This document shows, in pieces, positions 8,672 through 17,401 of a stretch of 64,000 nt of DNA (the first letter of the stretch is position 1; each line of letters starts with the position of its first letter). A program made the position numbers and the translations under genes. This DNA comes from Minwuia sp. GTDB taxonomy: Bacteria; Pseudomonadota; Alphaproteobacteria; Minwuiales; Minwuiaceae. The stretch spans positions 124,001 through 188,000 of the forward strand of contig JARGPL010000015.1 in assembly GCA_029210175.1 (NCBI GenBank). Reading direction: 5' to 3'. Below the pieces are notes generated by a model. The model saw only the letters and a program-made list of their open reading frames with translations. It did not search any database and was not told the DNA's origin.

Positions 8672-9916
8672 TCAGTCGTCGCCGACCGCTGTTTCCTTCT
8701 GCGCTTCCTTGGTGGCCATCTGTTCCTTCAGCTGTTCCGGCGTCAGGCGGACGATGTCGGCGTTCTGATGGCTGTAGATGTCGTAGCCATCGGTGGTCAG
8801 TTCCTCCAGCACGATCTTGCCCGACAGCACATCCTGCTTCCAGGCTTCCTGCGCATCGCGCTCGGCATGGAATTCGGGCATGACTTCGCGCGCGAACAGT
8901 TCATAGCTCCTGCAGATGTCGTCGTGACTCGTGCGGCCCGCCTGGGCGACCAGGATGATCTGGTCGACATGGGCATCAGCGAACATGCGCAGTTTCTTGC
9001 GCAACGTTGCCGGGCTGCCGACCAGCGCGTTGGCCAGTGCATCCTTCGCCTTGTCCGAATTGCGCCAGTCCTGGTAAGCGGCCCAGAGGTCGCTCTTGCC
9101 CGGGGCATCCACACCCATCCGACCGTAGTAGGACAGGGCGAAGATGAAGAAGGTCCAGCCTGCGGCCTTCTCGTTGGCTTCCTCATCGGTCTCCGCACAG
9201 AAGAATCCGTTGGCGACAGCAACGTTGGGGTTGATCGGGTAATCGGCCAGCTTGGCCTGCCGGTGCAGCAGATTGTTGTAATAGCGATGCACCCAGGCCT
9301 GGGCAGCGTCCGCGTTGACGAAGCTGAAGCCCAGTGCACCCATGCCCCATTCACCGGCCTTGCCGATGGTCTGGATGTTCGAACAGGCGACCCAGAGCGG
9401 CGGATGCGGCTTCTGCAGTGGCTTCGGCACGACGTTGCGGGCAGGGAACTTGAAGAACTCGCCCTCGAATGACCAGTCGGTCCTGGTGAACATCGGCACG
9501 AGGGCCTTGACGGCTTCTTCCCAGCGGTCCCGCTTGGATCGAACCTGAACCCCGAAGGGATGCAGCTCGGCCGGGCCGGCGCCTTCGCCAAGCCCGAGTT
9601 CCACCCGGCCACCGGTCAGCACGTCCAGGGTCGAGACCTTTTCGGCGACGCGATGCGGCTGATTGGTGGTGATCTGGATGATGCCGTGGCCCAGACGAAT
9701 GTTCTTTGTGCGCTGGCTGGCGGCACCCAGGAACACTTCCGGCGACGATGAATGTGAATATTCCTCAAGGAAATGATGCTCGACAACCCAGGCGTTGTCG
9801 AAGCCGAGCTTGTCGGCCAGTTCGATCTGGTCGAGGGACTCGTTCAGGGTGCGCTCTTCACTCCGCTCATCCCAGGGACGCGGAATCTGGTGTTCATAGA
9901 AAATGCCGAATTTCAT
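8672..9916 (-). CDS. LLM-class flavin-dependent monooxygenase (luciferase-like)
   Basis: A 414-residue bacterial-luciferase-like oxidoreductase using reduced FMN or F420-type flavin. The N-terminus MKFGIFYEHQIPRPW is typical of the class; a TIM-barrel pattern follows with WVVEHHFLEEYS, RLGHGIIQITTNQPHRVAEK and GRVELGLGEGAGPAE. The C-terminal 60 residues are highly charged and unusual in length. The substrate is unknown; related enzymes oxidise alkanes, sulfonates or aromatic compounds. It is divergent from the CoA-transferase gene across 59 bp, which may mean co-regulation. Confidence 0.87.
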   Translation of the reverse strand: MKFGIFYEHQIPRPWDERSEERTLNESLDQIELADKLGFDNAWVVEHHFLEEYSHSSSPEVFLGAASQRTKNIRLGHGIIQITTNQPHRVAEKVSTLDVLTGGRVELGLGEGAGPAELHPFGVQVRSKRDRWEEAVKALVPMFTRTDWSFEGEFFKFPARNVVPKPLQKPHPPLWVACSNIQTIGKAGEWGMGALGFSFVNADAAQAWVHRYYNNLLHRQAKLADYPINPNVAVANGFFCAETDEEANEKAAGWTFFIFALSYYGRMGVDAPGKSDLWAAYQDWRNSDKAKDALANALVGSPATLRKKLRMFADAHVDQIILVAQAGRTSHDDICRSYELFAREVMPEFHAERDAQEAWKQDVLSGKIVLEELTTDGYDIYSHQNADIVRLTPEQLKEQMATKEAQKETAVGDD

Positions 9917-9975
9917 CGATTTGTCCTCCCGCTTCCGTGAATGTACCTTCTCGTTCGATGAATGGGGAGGGCTAG

Positions 9976-11259
9976 ATGACCGAATGGCTTGAAGCAGCAG
10001 CGGCGGTGCGCCGGATCGGCGCGGGCAGCACGATCTATGTGCAGGGCGGGCCGGGGGAGCCGACGGACCTTGTGCAGGCGATGGCGAATGACGGGGATTG
10101 CGGCGATGGCTGCACCTTCGTCTCCATCAGCATTCCGGGCGTCAACCGCACGGATTACAGCCGATTGCATGACAAGGCCCGGGGTATCGGATTCTTCGGC
10201 ACGCCGGAGACATCCGAATCGCTGACCAGCGGGCGCATCGACATGATCCCGATGCAGTACCACGCGATCTATCGCTACCTGGCTGAGGAGGTCGATGTGG
10301 ATGTGGCGATCATCCAGGTCGGCCCGCCGCGCGCCGACGGGTCGTTCCCGCACGGTCTGGGCGTCGACAGCCAACCCGCCGTGCTGGATCGCGCGAAGCT
10401 GGTCATAGCGGAGGTGAATGCGTCGATGCCGGTGGGCGGCAGCGCAACGCCTGTCCCTGCCGGGCGCGTCGACATTGCTGTCCAGGTCGATCATCCGGTG
10501 CGGGAACTGCGTGTGGGCCAGGTCACGGACGATGTGCAGCAGGTGGCCGACCATGTGGCGGCCCTGATCAACGACGGCGACTGCATCCAGATCGGTATCG
10601 GCACCCTGCCCATTGCCGTTTTGCGTGCCCTCGTGACCAAGAACGACCTCGGCGTTCACTCGGGCATGATCGCCGATGGCATGCCGGACCTGATCGATGG
10701 CGGCAACATGAATGGCCGCCGCAAGACCATGGACACCGGCATCATGCTGGGCGGGGTCAGCATGGGGTCCCAGGCACTGTATGACTGGACCGTCGGGCGG
10801 CAGGACATTGTCTACAAGCCCATCAGCTACACCCATGACTCGGCCCTGATCGGCCAGATCGACAATTTCGTGTCCATCAATTCCGGGCTGGAGATCGATC
10901 TGTTCGGTCAACTGAATGCAGAGACCCTGAAGGGGAAGCAGGTATCGGGCACCGGCGGGTCCGTGGACTTCATGCGCGGCGCTGCCCGCAGCCGGGGCGG
11001 ACGGTCCATCATCGCCATGACGGCGACTGCAGCCGGGGGCAGGATCAGCCGCATCGTGCCTGCGATCGATCGCGGCGGCGTGGTCACAGGCCTGCGGACC
11101 GATATCGATCATGTGGTGACGGAACATGGTGTGGCAAAGCTGAAGAACATGCCGGTGCATCACCGCCCGGGGGCCTTGATCGAGATCGCTGGCCCGGAGT
11201 TCCGTGATGGCCTGAAGGACGCATGGCGGGACATGGTGAAGGGGCGCTGGCCCGCCTGA
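9976..11259 (+). CDS. Acetyl-CoA hydrolase/CoA-transferase family protein
   Basis: A 427-residue member of the acetyl-CoA hydrolase/4-hydroxybutyrate CoA-transferase family, which moves CoA between carboxylic acids through a glutamyl thioester. Seen: the N-terminal GSTIYVQGGPGEPTDL, the mid GDCIQIGIGTLPIAVL, and INSGLEIDLFGQLNAE, where the family has conserved Glu and Gln residues. GTGGSVDFMRGA and VTEHGVAKLKN close the protein. A strong site (ggggaggg) lies six bases before the ATG. The stop overlaps the following methyltransferase gene by one base. Confidence 0.87.
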   Translation: MTEWLEAAAAVRRIGAGSTIYVQGGPGEPTDLVQAMANDGDCGDGCTFVSISIPGVNRTDYSRLHDKARGIGFFGTPETSESLTSGRIDMIPMQYHAIYRYLAEEVDVDVAIIQVGPPRADGSFPHGLGVDSQPAVLDRAKLVIAEVNASMPVGGSATPVPAGRVDIAVQVDHPVRELRVGQVTDDVQQVADHVAALINDGDCIQIGIGTLPIAVLRALVTKNDLGVHSGMIADGMPDLIDGGNMNGRRKTMDTGIMLGGVSMGSQALYDWTVGRQDIVYKPISYTHDSALIGQIDNFVSINSGLEIDLFGQLNAETLKGKQVSGTGGSVDFMRGAARSRGGRSIIAMTATAAGGRISRIVPAIDRGGVVTGLRTDIDHVVTEHGVAKLKNMPVHHRPGALIEIAGPEFRDGLKDAWRDMVKGRWPA

Positions 11260-11939
11260 TGGCCGCTGATGCCCGATCCGCGCCAGCCCTGAGCGTCGAT
11301 GATGCCCGCGCCCACTATGACGCGCTGGGCGCGGGGCAGGACCGGGAGCTGCGTTACGCCATGCCGGCGTTTCGCCGATTGCTCGGCAGTCTTGATCTGT
11401 CATCGACCCCGGTGGTCGTGGAACTGGGTTCGGGCACGGGTGCCCTTGCCGAAATGGCGCTGGCAGATCATCTGAATGACCGCGCCACGTGGCTGGGTCT
11501 GGATATCAGCCCGGTGATGTGCGACGTCGCGCGGCGGCGGCTGACCCGTTTCGGCGGGCGCGCCGATGTTCGGACATGCGATGGAGATGCCCGACTGCCC
11601 TTGCCCGACCATGCGGCTGATCTGGTTGTCGCGACCTATGTGCTGGATCTGCTGTCACCGGCTGCCATCGACAGGTTTCTGGCCGAGGCCAGCCGCGTGT
11701 TGCGCCCCGGCGGGCAGCTGGCGATCGCCGGGCTGGCACCGCCAACGTTCAGTCTCGCCGGGGTCAACATGGCGCTCTGGACCGTTGCCCATCGGTTGAT
11801 GCCGAGGCGCGTGGGCGGTTGCCGCCCGGTCAGGGTTGATCGTCGTCTTTCGGGTGATGTCTGGCGGATCGCGCATCGCAGTACCGTGCGCGCGGCGGGC
11901 ATCCAGTCTGTGGTTCTGATCGCCCGTCAAATGACTTAG
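11259..11939 (+). CDS. Class I SAM-dependent methyltransferase
   Basis: A 226-residue methyltransferase with motif I VVVELGSGTGALAEMAL, motif II WLGLDISPVMCDVARRR, the aspartate of DGDARLPLPDHAADLV and post-motif VLRPGGQLAIAGL. The C-terminus is short, and the target cannot be read from it. I start it at the ATG at 11259, which overlaps the CoA-transferase stop (TGATG); the in-frame ATG at 11223 would lie inside the upstream gene. Coupling to the CoA-transferase is structural only; a shared pathway is not proven. Confidence 0.82.
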   Translation: MAADARSAPALSVDDARAHYDALGAGQDRELRYAMPAFRRLLGSLDLSSTPVVVELGSGTGALAEMALADHLNDRATWLGLDISPVMCDVARRRLTRFGGRADVRTCDGDARLPLPDHAADLVVATYVLDLLSPAAIDRFLAEASRVLRPGGQLAIAGLAPPTFSLAGVNMALWTVAHRLMPRRVGGCRPVRVDRRLSGDVWRIAHRSTVRAAGIQSVVLIARQMT

Positions 11940-11954
11940 CCCGCATTCACGATG

Positions 11955-11972
11955 CGTCACTTGAGCGTGACG
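11955..11972 (+). terminator. Short hairpin after the methyltransferase gene
   Basis: CGTCAC-N6-GTGACG, a 6-bp stem 15 bp after the methyltransferase stop and about 80 bp before the P460 gene. There is no T-tract. It is a weak terminator candidate. Confidence 0.3.
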
Positions 11973-12052
11973 ACGGCAGGTATCGCTGGCTCTGGACCCC
12001 ATCCATCCCAATGTCTGAATGCAGATGCTGGTGATTTCCGGAGGAGGGTCCG

Positions 12053-12691
12053 ATGCTGCGCAATCCTGGTCTGATCGGGATGGTTGTCGTTGTCTTCTGG
12101 ATCATCGGGTATTTCTGGCTCGCATCGGATGAGAATCCATCACCCACGTCCTTCCAGCCTGAAGGCCATTTCAAGACATTCCACGCGGCTGACAACAGTC
12201 CGGAGCGGTCCGAAGAACTCTACAACAGTCTGCGAGGCGATATGGCGGATCGCTATGCGGAGGCATCCGAGCCGTCCGTGATGGGCTATCAGAACTGGCA
12301 GCGGTTCAATACTGCCCCATACCTTTCCGCCACGCATGGCGACCGCTTCGTGAACAATTATGGCAACGCACTGGCTGGGGATTACACCAATGTCCTGACA
12401 GGGGCCGCGATGCCCGCCGGTGCGATTCTGGCCAAGGACGCCTTCGCCGTGACAGAGGAAGGTCAGGTCTTCGCCCAGTCTCTGTTCGTGATGGAAAAAC
12501 TGGGCGCGGGGCGCAGCCCTGAAACAGCCGACTGGCGCTATGTCATGATCACTGCCGCAGGCGAAGTGTATGGCGATTCCATGGGCGAGAACGCCATGAA
12601 GGTGACGTTCTGCCACGAATGCCATCAGCAGGTGGCAGGGCAGGATTACCTGTTCTTCGTGCCGGAAGCGTTCCGCACCGCCAGCAGATGA
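12053..12691 (+). CDS. Cytochrome P460 family c-type haem protein
   Basis: A 212-residue exported haem protein. An N-terminal hydrophobic segment (residues 7-24, GMVVVVFWIIGYFWLAS) acts as signal or anchor to the periplasm. The haem site CHECH is at residues 187-191, close to the C-terminus as in P460 proteins. Cytochrome P460 enzymes oxidise hydroxylamine or bind NO; many relatives outside nitrifiers have unknown roles. A ggaggag site precedes the ATG. The 3' end overlaps the convergent NUDIX gene by 46 bp. Confidence 0.8.
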   Translation: MLRNPGLIGMVVVVFWIIGYFWLASDENPSPTSFQPEGHFKTFHAADNSPERSEELYNSLRGDMADRYAEASEPSVMGYQNWQRFNTAPYLSATHGDRFVNNYGNALAGDYTNVLTGAAMPAGAILAKDAFAVTEEGQVFAQSLFVMEKLGAGRSPETADWRYVMITAAGEVYGDSMGENAMKVTFCHECHQQVAGQDYLFFVPEAFRTASR

Positions 12692-13095
12692 TTCCGGAGC
12701 GGCGGATAGAGCCGCAACTGAAGCGCCTCCGACGCAGTGACCCATCGGGCTTCGGCGATCTCGACCGGGTCCAGGGTCAGTGCGGGGCGCTGATCCAGGT
12801 GCGCGGCATGTATTTCGATCTGTTCTGTCCGGTGCTGCCAGCTGTGGGTGGAGGCGAAGACACGCTGAAGCGCCTCTTCCGGCAGCTGAACGCCTGTTTC
12901 TTCCCGCAGTTCCCGCGCCGCACCCGCCATGAAACCTTCGCCGCGGTCGACCCGGCCCCCCGGCAATGTGAACCATGAATTGTACGAGTTGCGCACCAGC
13001 AGGATGTGTTCGCCAACCTGAACGAGAGCGAGTGCGCCGCGCATGTGCGGGCGCACGGCAATGCTGCCGATCCGGTAGGTCATGTAGAGTGCCAT
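12646..13095 (-). CDS. NUDIX hydrolase
   Basis: A NUDIX pyrophosphohydrolase of at least 149 residues. The NUDIX box is visible as GRVDRGEGFMAGAARELREETGVQL, broken here only by its loose spacing (GX5EX7REUXEEXGU). The start is uncertain. ATG 13095 lacks a ribosome site; GTG 13131 or a CTG at 13176 would extend it to match the basic, aromatic leader seen in relatives. The CTG overlaps the stop of the upstream remnant gene (CTGA) and has GGAGG seven bases before it, so translation by coupling is possible. Substrate unknown. Confidence 0.85.
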   Translation of the reverse strand: MALYMTYRIGSIAVRPHMRGALALVQVGEHILLVRNSYNSWFTLPGGRVDRGEGFMAGAARELREETGVQLPEEALQRVFASTHSWQHRTEQIEIHAAHLDQRPALTLDPVEIAEARWVTASEALQLRLYPPLRNHLLAVRNASGTKNR

Positions 13096-13172
13096 GTAGA
13101 TCAGCCGTCCGCACCAGTGACGCGCACGCACCTTCGGGCGAATGATGTCGGCAGTCGGGGCAGGACCGGTGG

Positions 13173-13562
13173 TCAGGTCAGGTCCTCCAGCGCGGTCTCC
13201 AGCAGGCGCTGGCAGGTTGCCACATCGCCGATTTCCCGCCCCAGCAGCAGGGCCAGTTTCGCCAGGAACAGAGCTTCCTGACCCGGCCCGGCCTGGTCGA
13301 TGCCCCCGGCGAGCGTTTCCCACCAGATCTCCAGCGACCGCCGCGACGTGCAGGTCGCCCGGCTGCCGAAGCTGGCACTGTCGCGGGGTTCGATCACGAC
13401 CGACTGGACGCCATGGGACGCGAGCCCCAGCGCCAACGTCAGGCCGATCGGTCCGCCACCGACGATGGCAACCGGTGCCGGGGCGGCCTGACCGGAAAGT
13501 TCTGGCGGCGTGACAACGGGGTAACGGGGAAATGCGTCGTAGATGTCTCGACCGATGGCCAT
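13173..13562 (-). pseudogene. Fused remnant: FAD hydroxylase N-terminus joined to DUF2783 C-terminus
   Basis: A 129-residue frame with two unrelated halves. Residues 1 to about 75 match the start of PheA/TfdB-type FAD hydroxylases, with the FAD-binding VAIVGGGPIGLTLALGLASHG and SRATCTSRRSLEIW. From WETLAGGIDQAGPGQEALFL to the end it matches the small DUF2783 proteins that are normally encoded by a separate gene directly after such a hydroxylase. The simplest reading is an in-frame deletion of about 1.4 kb. No flavin substrate domain remains, so hydroxylase activity is lost. AAGGAC lies before ATG 13562; ATG 13625 is an alternative. Confidence 0.75.
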
Positions 13563-13647
13563 GCCGTCCTTGCCCCCTGAAAGTCGCGCGCCCGATCGTG
13601 CATCGAAACAGGTCGGTTCGTCCATGGCGGGCAGGGGAGGGGAGGTG

Positions 13648-14808
13648 TCAGCCCCGCTTGAAGTGTTTCGACAGTTTCAGGCCCTGACCCTGGTAATGGC
13701 TGCCAATGTCGGCGCCATAGAGCGTTTCGGGCGCTTCGCTGAGGCGTTCATAGACCAGGCGGCAAACCCGCTGTCCGTGTGCCAACTCGAACGGCACTTC
13801 ATGGCTGCGTACCTCCAGAACGGCAGGTGTGCCGCCGCCCGATGCCGCCCCGTAGCCAAAACCGGGATCGAAGAATCCTGCATAGTGGATGCGGAACTCA
13901 CCGAAGGACGTGTCGTAGGCGACCATCTCAGCGGCTGAATCCGGTGGCACCGCAACCCGTTCCCGACTGACCAGGATGTAGAACTGGTTCGGATCAAGGA
14001 TCAGTGTGCGATCCGCATTGGCGCGCACCGGCTCCCAGAACTCTTCCACAGGGTAATGGTCGATGCGGTTGAGATCGATCAGAGGCGCGTGATGGCGCGC
14101 GCGATAGCCGATCAGTCCGCCATGACTTTCGCCGGAAAGATCAACGGAAACCCAGAGGCCATCACGGATCGTCGGCTCGGCCCCGTCCAGGCTCTCGGGG
14201 CTGACCAGGGCGCTGCGCTGATGCAGTTCCCGGTGCAGATTGTCCGACGGTCGCGGATTGCCGCGCCAGACCCGCAGCTGGTTCAACCGCTGTCCTGCGC
14301 TGACCAGTACCGAAAACGTCCTGGGCGCGATCTCCAGATACAGCGGGCCGTCATAGCCGGACGCCACACTCTCGAAGCTCTCGCAGTTGTCCGTCACGAG
14401 ACGGGTGAACACGTCCAGCCGTCCGGTGGAGCTTTTCGGATTGGTCTTTGCGGACATGTCGCGGGGCAGGCGCAACCGTTCCTGCAGTTCCACGATATAG
14501 ACGCAGCCACGCTCCAGCACCGTCGGCGCGCTGAGGTCAATCTCATGCATTGTCAGGCGGTCCAGCTTTTGCTGGACGGTTGATGCAGCGCCGGGCAGGA
14601 AGCTTGTGCGCACCCGCCAGGCCCGCTGGCCCAGTCGCAGGTCCAGGCTCGCTGGCTGGATCAGTTCGTCAGGGATACCGCCGTCCGCCGTGATGCGACC
14701 CTCTTCCACCAGACGACGCAAGGCCTGTCCGGGCAGGATGCCGGTGCGTCGGGCACGATCACCTGTGCCACCTGCCTCTGAAGCCGCTGAATTCTGGCCT
14801 GACGCCAT
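13648..14808 (-). CDS. dcd: dCTP deaminase, long two-domain form
   Basis: A 386-residue 2'-deoxycytidine 5'-triphosphate deaminase that makes dUTP for thymidylate synthesis. Alphaproteobacteria carry this long form, in which two dUTPase-fold halves are fused. The first half has LIQPASLDLRLG, YIVELQERLRLP and SAKTNPKSSTGRLDVFTRL; the second has DPNQFYILVSRERVAVPP, VAYDTSFGEFRIHYAGFFDPG and VPFELAHGQRVCRLVYERL. ATG 14808 is preferred to a TTG 11 codons upstream. The 5' flank is shared with the divergent acyl-CoA synthetase gene. Confidence 0.9.
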   Translation of the reverse strand: MASGQNSAASEAGGTGDRARRTGILPGQALRRLVEEGRITADGGIPDELIQPASLDLRLGQRAWRVRTSFLPGAASTVQQKLDRLTMHEIDLSAPTVLERGCVYIVELQERLRLPRDMSAKTNPKSSTGRLDVFTRLVTDNCESFESVASGYDGPLYLEIAPRTFSVLVSAGQRLNQLRVWRGNPRPSDNLHRELHQRSALVSPESLDGAEPTIRDGLWVSVDLSGESHGGLIGYRARHHAPLIDLNRIDHYPVEEFWEPVRANADRTLILDPNQFYILVSRERVAVPPDSAAEMVAYDTSFGEFRIHYAGFFDPGFGYGAASGGGTPAVLEVRSHEVPFELAHGQRVCRLVYERLSEAPETLYGADIGSHYQGQGLKLSKHFKRG

Positions 14809-14944
14809 TCCTGCCCCCGATTCGTTCTGCCTGTATCGCAAGGATTGTTGATCACCCGCGACCGTTCGGCTTTTATGGCCCCTGAATCAGGTCCGGTGTC
14901 AACCATGACAACTGCCAGGAGCCTGCACGAGGGAGATACGTTCC

Positions 14945-16570
14945 ATGAGCCAGGCAGCCTACGCCAACAATCTCGACATGAATCTCGCGAACAGCACCGT
15001 ACTTTCGCCGTTGAGCCTTATCCGACGGTCGGCTGCTGTCTATCCTGACAAACCTGCCATCGTGCATGGGGAGGTTATCCAGTCCTGGGCAGAGACCTAT
15101 GCCAACTGCGTCCGGTTGGGTTCGGCGCTGAAGGCCCGGGGCATCGGGGCGCTGGATACCGTCGCCATCATGTGCCCCAACACGCCGCCGATGTATGAGG
15201 CGCATTTCGGTGTGCCGATGATCGGTGCCGTGCTGAACGCCCTGAACTATCGCCTCACCGCGCCGGAGATCGCCTTCATCCTGGATCACGGCGAGGCCAA
15301 GGCGCTGATCACCGACACCGAGTTCGCGCCGATCATCAGGGAAGCGCTGCAGATCATCGGTCGCGATATCCTGGTCATCGACATTGCCGACCCGCAGGGA
15401 CCGGGCGGGGAACGGCTGGGCGAGATCGAATATCACGACTTCATCGCTGAAGGCGACGCGGACATGGACTGGTCCATGCCGGATGACGAATGGAACAAGA
15501 TCGCCCTGAACTACACGTCCGGCACCACGGGCAACCCGAAGGGCGTCGTGTTCAGCCACCGCGGTGCCTATCTGAACTCCATCAACAACGCGCTGACCTG
15601 GGGGATGCCGACGCACGCGCGCTATCTCTGGACCTTGCCGATGTTCCATTGCAACGGCTGGTGTTTCCCCTGGACGCTGGCTGCGGTCGCCGGTGTCAGC
15701 ATCTGCCTGCGTCGGGTGGATTCGGGCACCATCTATGACGCCATTGCCACGCATGATGTGACGCACCTGTGCGGCGCGCCGATCATCATGCAGTTCATCA
15801 CGGGCGCATCGGATGCGCAGAAGAAGCCGTTCGATCAGAAGGTCAACATGATGGTTGCTGCCGCCCCGCCGCCTGCCGCCGTGCTGGCCGAAATGGCGAA
15901 GCAGGGGTTCGAGGTGACGCACGTCTATGGCCTGACGGAAAGCTATGGCCCCTGTGTGGTCTGTGCCTGGAAGGACGAATGGGCCGACCTGGACGCTGCC
16001 GAGAAGGCCCGCATGAAGGCCCGTCAGGGCGTGACATCGATCATGCAGGAAGCGCTGATGGTCGCCGACCCCGACACCATGGAACCGGTGCCGATGGACG
16101 GCGAGACGATGGGCGAGGTGATGATGCGCGGCAATGCCATCATGTGCGGTTACCTGAAGAACCCGAAGGCGACGGACGAATCATTCCGGGGCGGCTGGTT
16201 CCATACCGGCGATCTGGGCGTCTGGCATGCGGACGGTTATCTGGAACTGAAGGACCGGTCCAAGGACATCATCATTTCAGGCGGCGAGAACATCTCCTCG
16301 ATCGAGGTGGAGGACACGCTCTATGCCCACCCTGCCGTCGCGGCCTGCGGCGTCGTCAGCAAGTTGAGCGAAAAATGGGGCGAAACGCCGGTCGCCTATG
16401 TCGAGCTGAAGCCCGGCAAGACCGCCACGGCTGAAGAGATCATCAAGCACCTGCGCAGCCATCTGGCGGGCTACAAGTGCCCGAAGGAGATCGTGTTCGG
16501 TGAAGTACCGAAGACGTCCACCGGCAAGATCCAGAAATTCAAGCTGCGTGAGATGGCCCGCGCAGGCTGA
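14945..16570 (+). CDS. Acyl-CoA synthetase, AMP-binding family
   Basis: A 541-residue adenylate-forming enzyme that activates a carboxylic acid to its CoA thioester. The P-loop NYTSGTTGNPKGVVFSHRG, the central YGLTESYGP, GGWFHTGDLG, DRSKDIIISGGENISSIEVE and the C-terminal catalytic lysine in KTSTGKIQKF are all present. The W-rich MFHCNGWCFPW stretch is typical of medium-chain acyl-CoA synthetases. It is closed by a 36-bp palindrome and faces an SDR gene. Confidence 0.92.
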   Translation: MSQAAYANNLDMNLANSTVLSPLSLIRRSAAVYPDKPAIVHGEVIQSWAETYANCVRLGSALKARGIGALDTVAIMCPNTPPMYEAHFGVPMIGAVLNALNYRLTAPEIAFILDHGEAKALITDTEFAPIIREALQIIGRDILVIDIADPQGPGGERLGEIEYHDFIAEGDADMDWSMPDDEWNKIALNYTSGTTGNPKGVVFSHRGAYLNSINNALTWGMPTHARYLWTLPMFHCNGWCFPWTLAAVAGVSICLRRVDSGTIYDAIATHDVTHLCGAPIIMQFITGASDAQKKPFDQKVNMMVAAAPPPAAVLAEMAKQGFEVTHVYGLTESYGPCVVCAWKDEWADLDAAEKARMKARQGVTSIMQEALMVADPDTMEPVPMDGETMGEVMMRGNAIMCGYLKNPKATDESFRGGWFHTGDLGVWHADGYLELKDRSKDIIISGGENISSIEVEDTLYAHPAVAACGVVSKLSEKWGETPVAYVELKPGKTATAEEIIKHLRSHLAGYKCPKEIVFGEVPKTSTGKIQKFKLREMARAG

Positions 16571-16579
16571 CCCGCCTCA

Positions 16580-16615
16580 CACCACTCTCTCCGCAACGTT
16601 GCGGAGAGAGTGGTG
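16580..16615. terminator. 36-bp perfect palindrome between convergent genes
   Basis: Two 18-bp arms, fully complementary, meet at AAC|GTT with no spacer. It lies 9 bp after the acyl-CoA synthetase stop and 9 bp before the SDR stop, so it is well placed to end transcription from both sides. There is no T-tract. Confidence 0.75.
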
Positions 16616-16624
16616 CGCTGGCGT

Positions 16625-17368
16625 TCAGGTGCGCAGCGTCAAGCCGCCATCCACTGTCAGACCGTGCCCGGAAACGAAGCCGGCATCGTCGGACGCCAGA
16701 AAAAGCGCTGCCCGCGCAATGTCGATCGGCTGCCCCAGGCGGCGCAGGGCGGCTTTCTTGGCCCAGATGGTCGCGATGTTCTCGTCGGCGAAGCTGGCAC
16801 CGGTCATGCCGGTATGGATCGCCCCGGGTTCGATATAGTTGCAGGTGATGCCGAACTTGCCCAGCTCCAGCGCCAGGGTCCGCGTCATGCCCGCGACGCC
16901 TGCCTTTGACGCGCAATAGGCGGTCAGGCCGTAGTCCGTCATGCGCGCCATGACCGATGCGGTCGAGATGATGCGTGGGTTGCTGCTTTCCTTCAGATGC
17001 GGAATGGCGGCGCGGCAGAGGCGATAGGGGCCGGTCAGATTGACTGCCAGGGTGATGTCCCACTGGTCGTCGGTCATGACCTCGGCCAGCGCATTTCGAC
17101 TGACCCCGGCGTTGTTGTAGAGGATGTCGAGCTTGCCGAAGGTGTCCACGGCCTTGCCGATGATCCTTTCCGCTGCACCATCGGCGGCAACATCGGCTTC
17201 GAACGGGGTGACGTAGGCATGATCATGCGCCTCGGCCAGTCCCTTGCCCGGCAGGTCGACCGCCAGAACCATGGCGCCTTCGCGGGCAAACAGATCTGCC
17301 GTTGCCTGCCCGATACCGCTGCCCGCACCCGTTACAATGGCCGCGCGACCTTCCAAACGTCCTGTCAT
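16625..17368 (-). CDS. Short-chain dehydrogenase/reductase
   Basis: A 247-residue classical SDR. The cofactor motif is [20 protein letters not shown] follows; the catalytic Ser lies in ISTASVMAR and Tyr/Lys in YCASK; the end [14 protein letters not shown] is typical. The aspartate after the second strand (AVDLPG) suggests NAD rather than NADP. ATG 17368 has a strong GGGAGGATATC leader and is chosen over 17392. A fatty-acid or alcohol oxidation role next to the acyl-CoA synthetase is plausible but not shown. Confidence 0.88.
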   Translation of the reverse strand: MTGRLEGRAAIVTGAGSGIGQATADLFAREGAMVLAVDLPGKGLAEAHDHAYVTPFEADVAADGAAERIIGKAVDTFGKLDILYNNAGVSRNALAEVMTDDQWDITLAVNLTGPYRLCRAAIPHLKESSNPRIISTASVMARMTDYGLTAYCASKAGVAGMTRTLALELGKFGITCNYIEPGAIHTGMTGASFADENIATIWAKKAALRRLGQPIDIARAALFLASDDAGFVSGHGLTVDGGLTLRT

Positions 17369-17401
17369 GATATCCTCCCCAGGCTGTGTCACGGACTGAG
17401 C

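Noticed and set aside
8270-9472. A 400-codon plus-strand frame starting in the repeats
   Set aside because: Its first 110 codons are the repeat read twice and the rest is antisense to the flavin monooxygenase gene.
9913-11403. A 496-codon open frame on the minus strand across the CoA-transferase gene
   Set aside because: It is a mirror of the plus-strand gene: its His/Asp/Arg-rich composition is what GC-rich coding DNA gives in antisense, and it has no family motif. The plus frame has clear motifs.
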